Both the position numbers and the translations under genes were made by a program. Below the pieces are notes generated by a model. The model saw only the letters and a program-made list of their open reading frames with translations, did no database searches and was not told the origin of the DNA. From Muricea muricata (Eukaryota > Cnidaria > Anthozoa > Malacalcyonacea > Plexauridae), in assembly GCA_963855995.1 (NCBI GenBank), contig OY979717.1:34296997-34360996 (forward strand): DNA of 64,000 nucleotides. The letters are read 5' to 3'. This document shows, one piece after another, positions 63,390-64,000 of the stretch (the stretch's first letter is position 1; the number at the start of each line of letters is the position of its first letter).

Positions 63390-64000
63390 ATAAACCCATT
63401 AAAAGTGGCTGCCAATATTTTGCATCAATTCAACGATTTAAATTACGCACCGCGTAACCCGTCGCATGAGTGATGTGATTCGGTCGATCGTTTTAACATC
63501 ACTCGTTAATCTTTGTACAGTATACTGCCTTCACTTTCTCTGAATTGGTTATATAAAATAATTTGACATTTCTTCTTTCAAACCCGTGATAAATAACGTT
63601 GAAAACTCTTAATAATTCATGAGAAATAAAATGGCCTATGAAGGAGTCTTTACATGCAATAAAGATCACGTTGTTGCTGATTTACAAAACGTTTTTGCCT
63701 TTATTTCTTAGCTTAAAAAATCTACAGTGAAAATTTCTTCGTAAATAAACTCGTGAGTTATCAGATATAAAACGCTCGCCTGTGTCTTGCGTCTTTATAT
63801 TATATCTGATAAAGTACTCCTGCCCGTGTTTTAAATATTCAGTCAAATTATAAAGTCATTTGCTATACATGTATGTTGTTGCAACAATATGTATATCTCA
63901 AACCTGTAAATAAATCTGTCATTTGGGCCTTGTAAATACACTGGCAAATTAGTTGACCTCTACAAATAAATATAAGTAACATTATTTTAGATTTTCGAAT
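63390..64000. other. No gene seen
   Basis: AT-rich, non-coding up to the end of the window. Confidence 0.4.

Overview
This is eukaryotic, animal-type genomic DNA: AT-rich, intron-bearing genes with GT-AG splice sites, no operons, and a very dense load of transposons. Two conserved animal genes were assembled exon by exon, with reading phase agreeing at every junction. The mobile elements (P/THAP, BEL/Pao, Penelope-like with GIY-YIG, ISL2EU-like THAP, long-TIR elements with 9-bp target duplications, many MITEs) suggest an aquatic invertebrate, most likely a cnidarian. That placement is an inference; the species cannot be named from the sequence.

Layout. 1-9600: a BEL/Pao retrotransposon integrase region (45-480 and 9071-9442) split by an 8.58-kb P-type DNA transposon (487-9063) that has 32-bp terminal inverted repeats and a 7-bp target duplication. 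The P element carries two convergent genes: a THAP-type transposase on the minus strand (5391 to about 8880) and a C2H2 zinc-finger accessory gene on the plus strand (594-4055). The accessory gene is itself broken by a 2.25-kb element with a perfect 9-bp target duplication. 10438-35955: the minus-strand AF10/AF17 (MLLT10) orthologue in 11 coding exons, about 840 codons, with the PHD, zinc knuckle and extended PHD module and the octapeptide-motif/leucine-zipper region. Its introns hold a GPCR pseudogene, two Penelope-like relics, LINE fragments, a 1.4-kb minisatellite beside a splice donor, a perfect 112-bp-arm hairpin and many MITEs. 36336-39789: the AF10-HAX1 intergenic region, almost filled by a 3.2-kb inverted duplication of an ISL2EU-like THAP transposase head inserted in a small MITE. 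40128-49618: a plus-strand HAX1 orthologue, 8 coding exons, about 270 codons, with a 43-bp minisatellite built from its exon 2 splice donor. 51273-57961: a minus-strand three-exon gene for a small membrane protein resembling SLATT-type 2TM proteins, tail-to-tail with HAX1 and with a decayed Penelope element in its first intron. 58000-64000: no gene recognised; it holds repeats, including a five-unit array of degenerate tRNA-like repeats.

How the parts relate. AF10 and HAX1 are divergent, so the THAP inverted duplication occupies what should be their shared upstream region. HAX1 and the SLATT-like gene converge. Most remaining sequence is explained by nested mobile elements, several datable relative to one another by exact target duplications.
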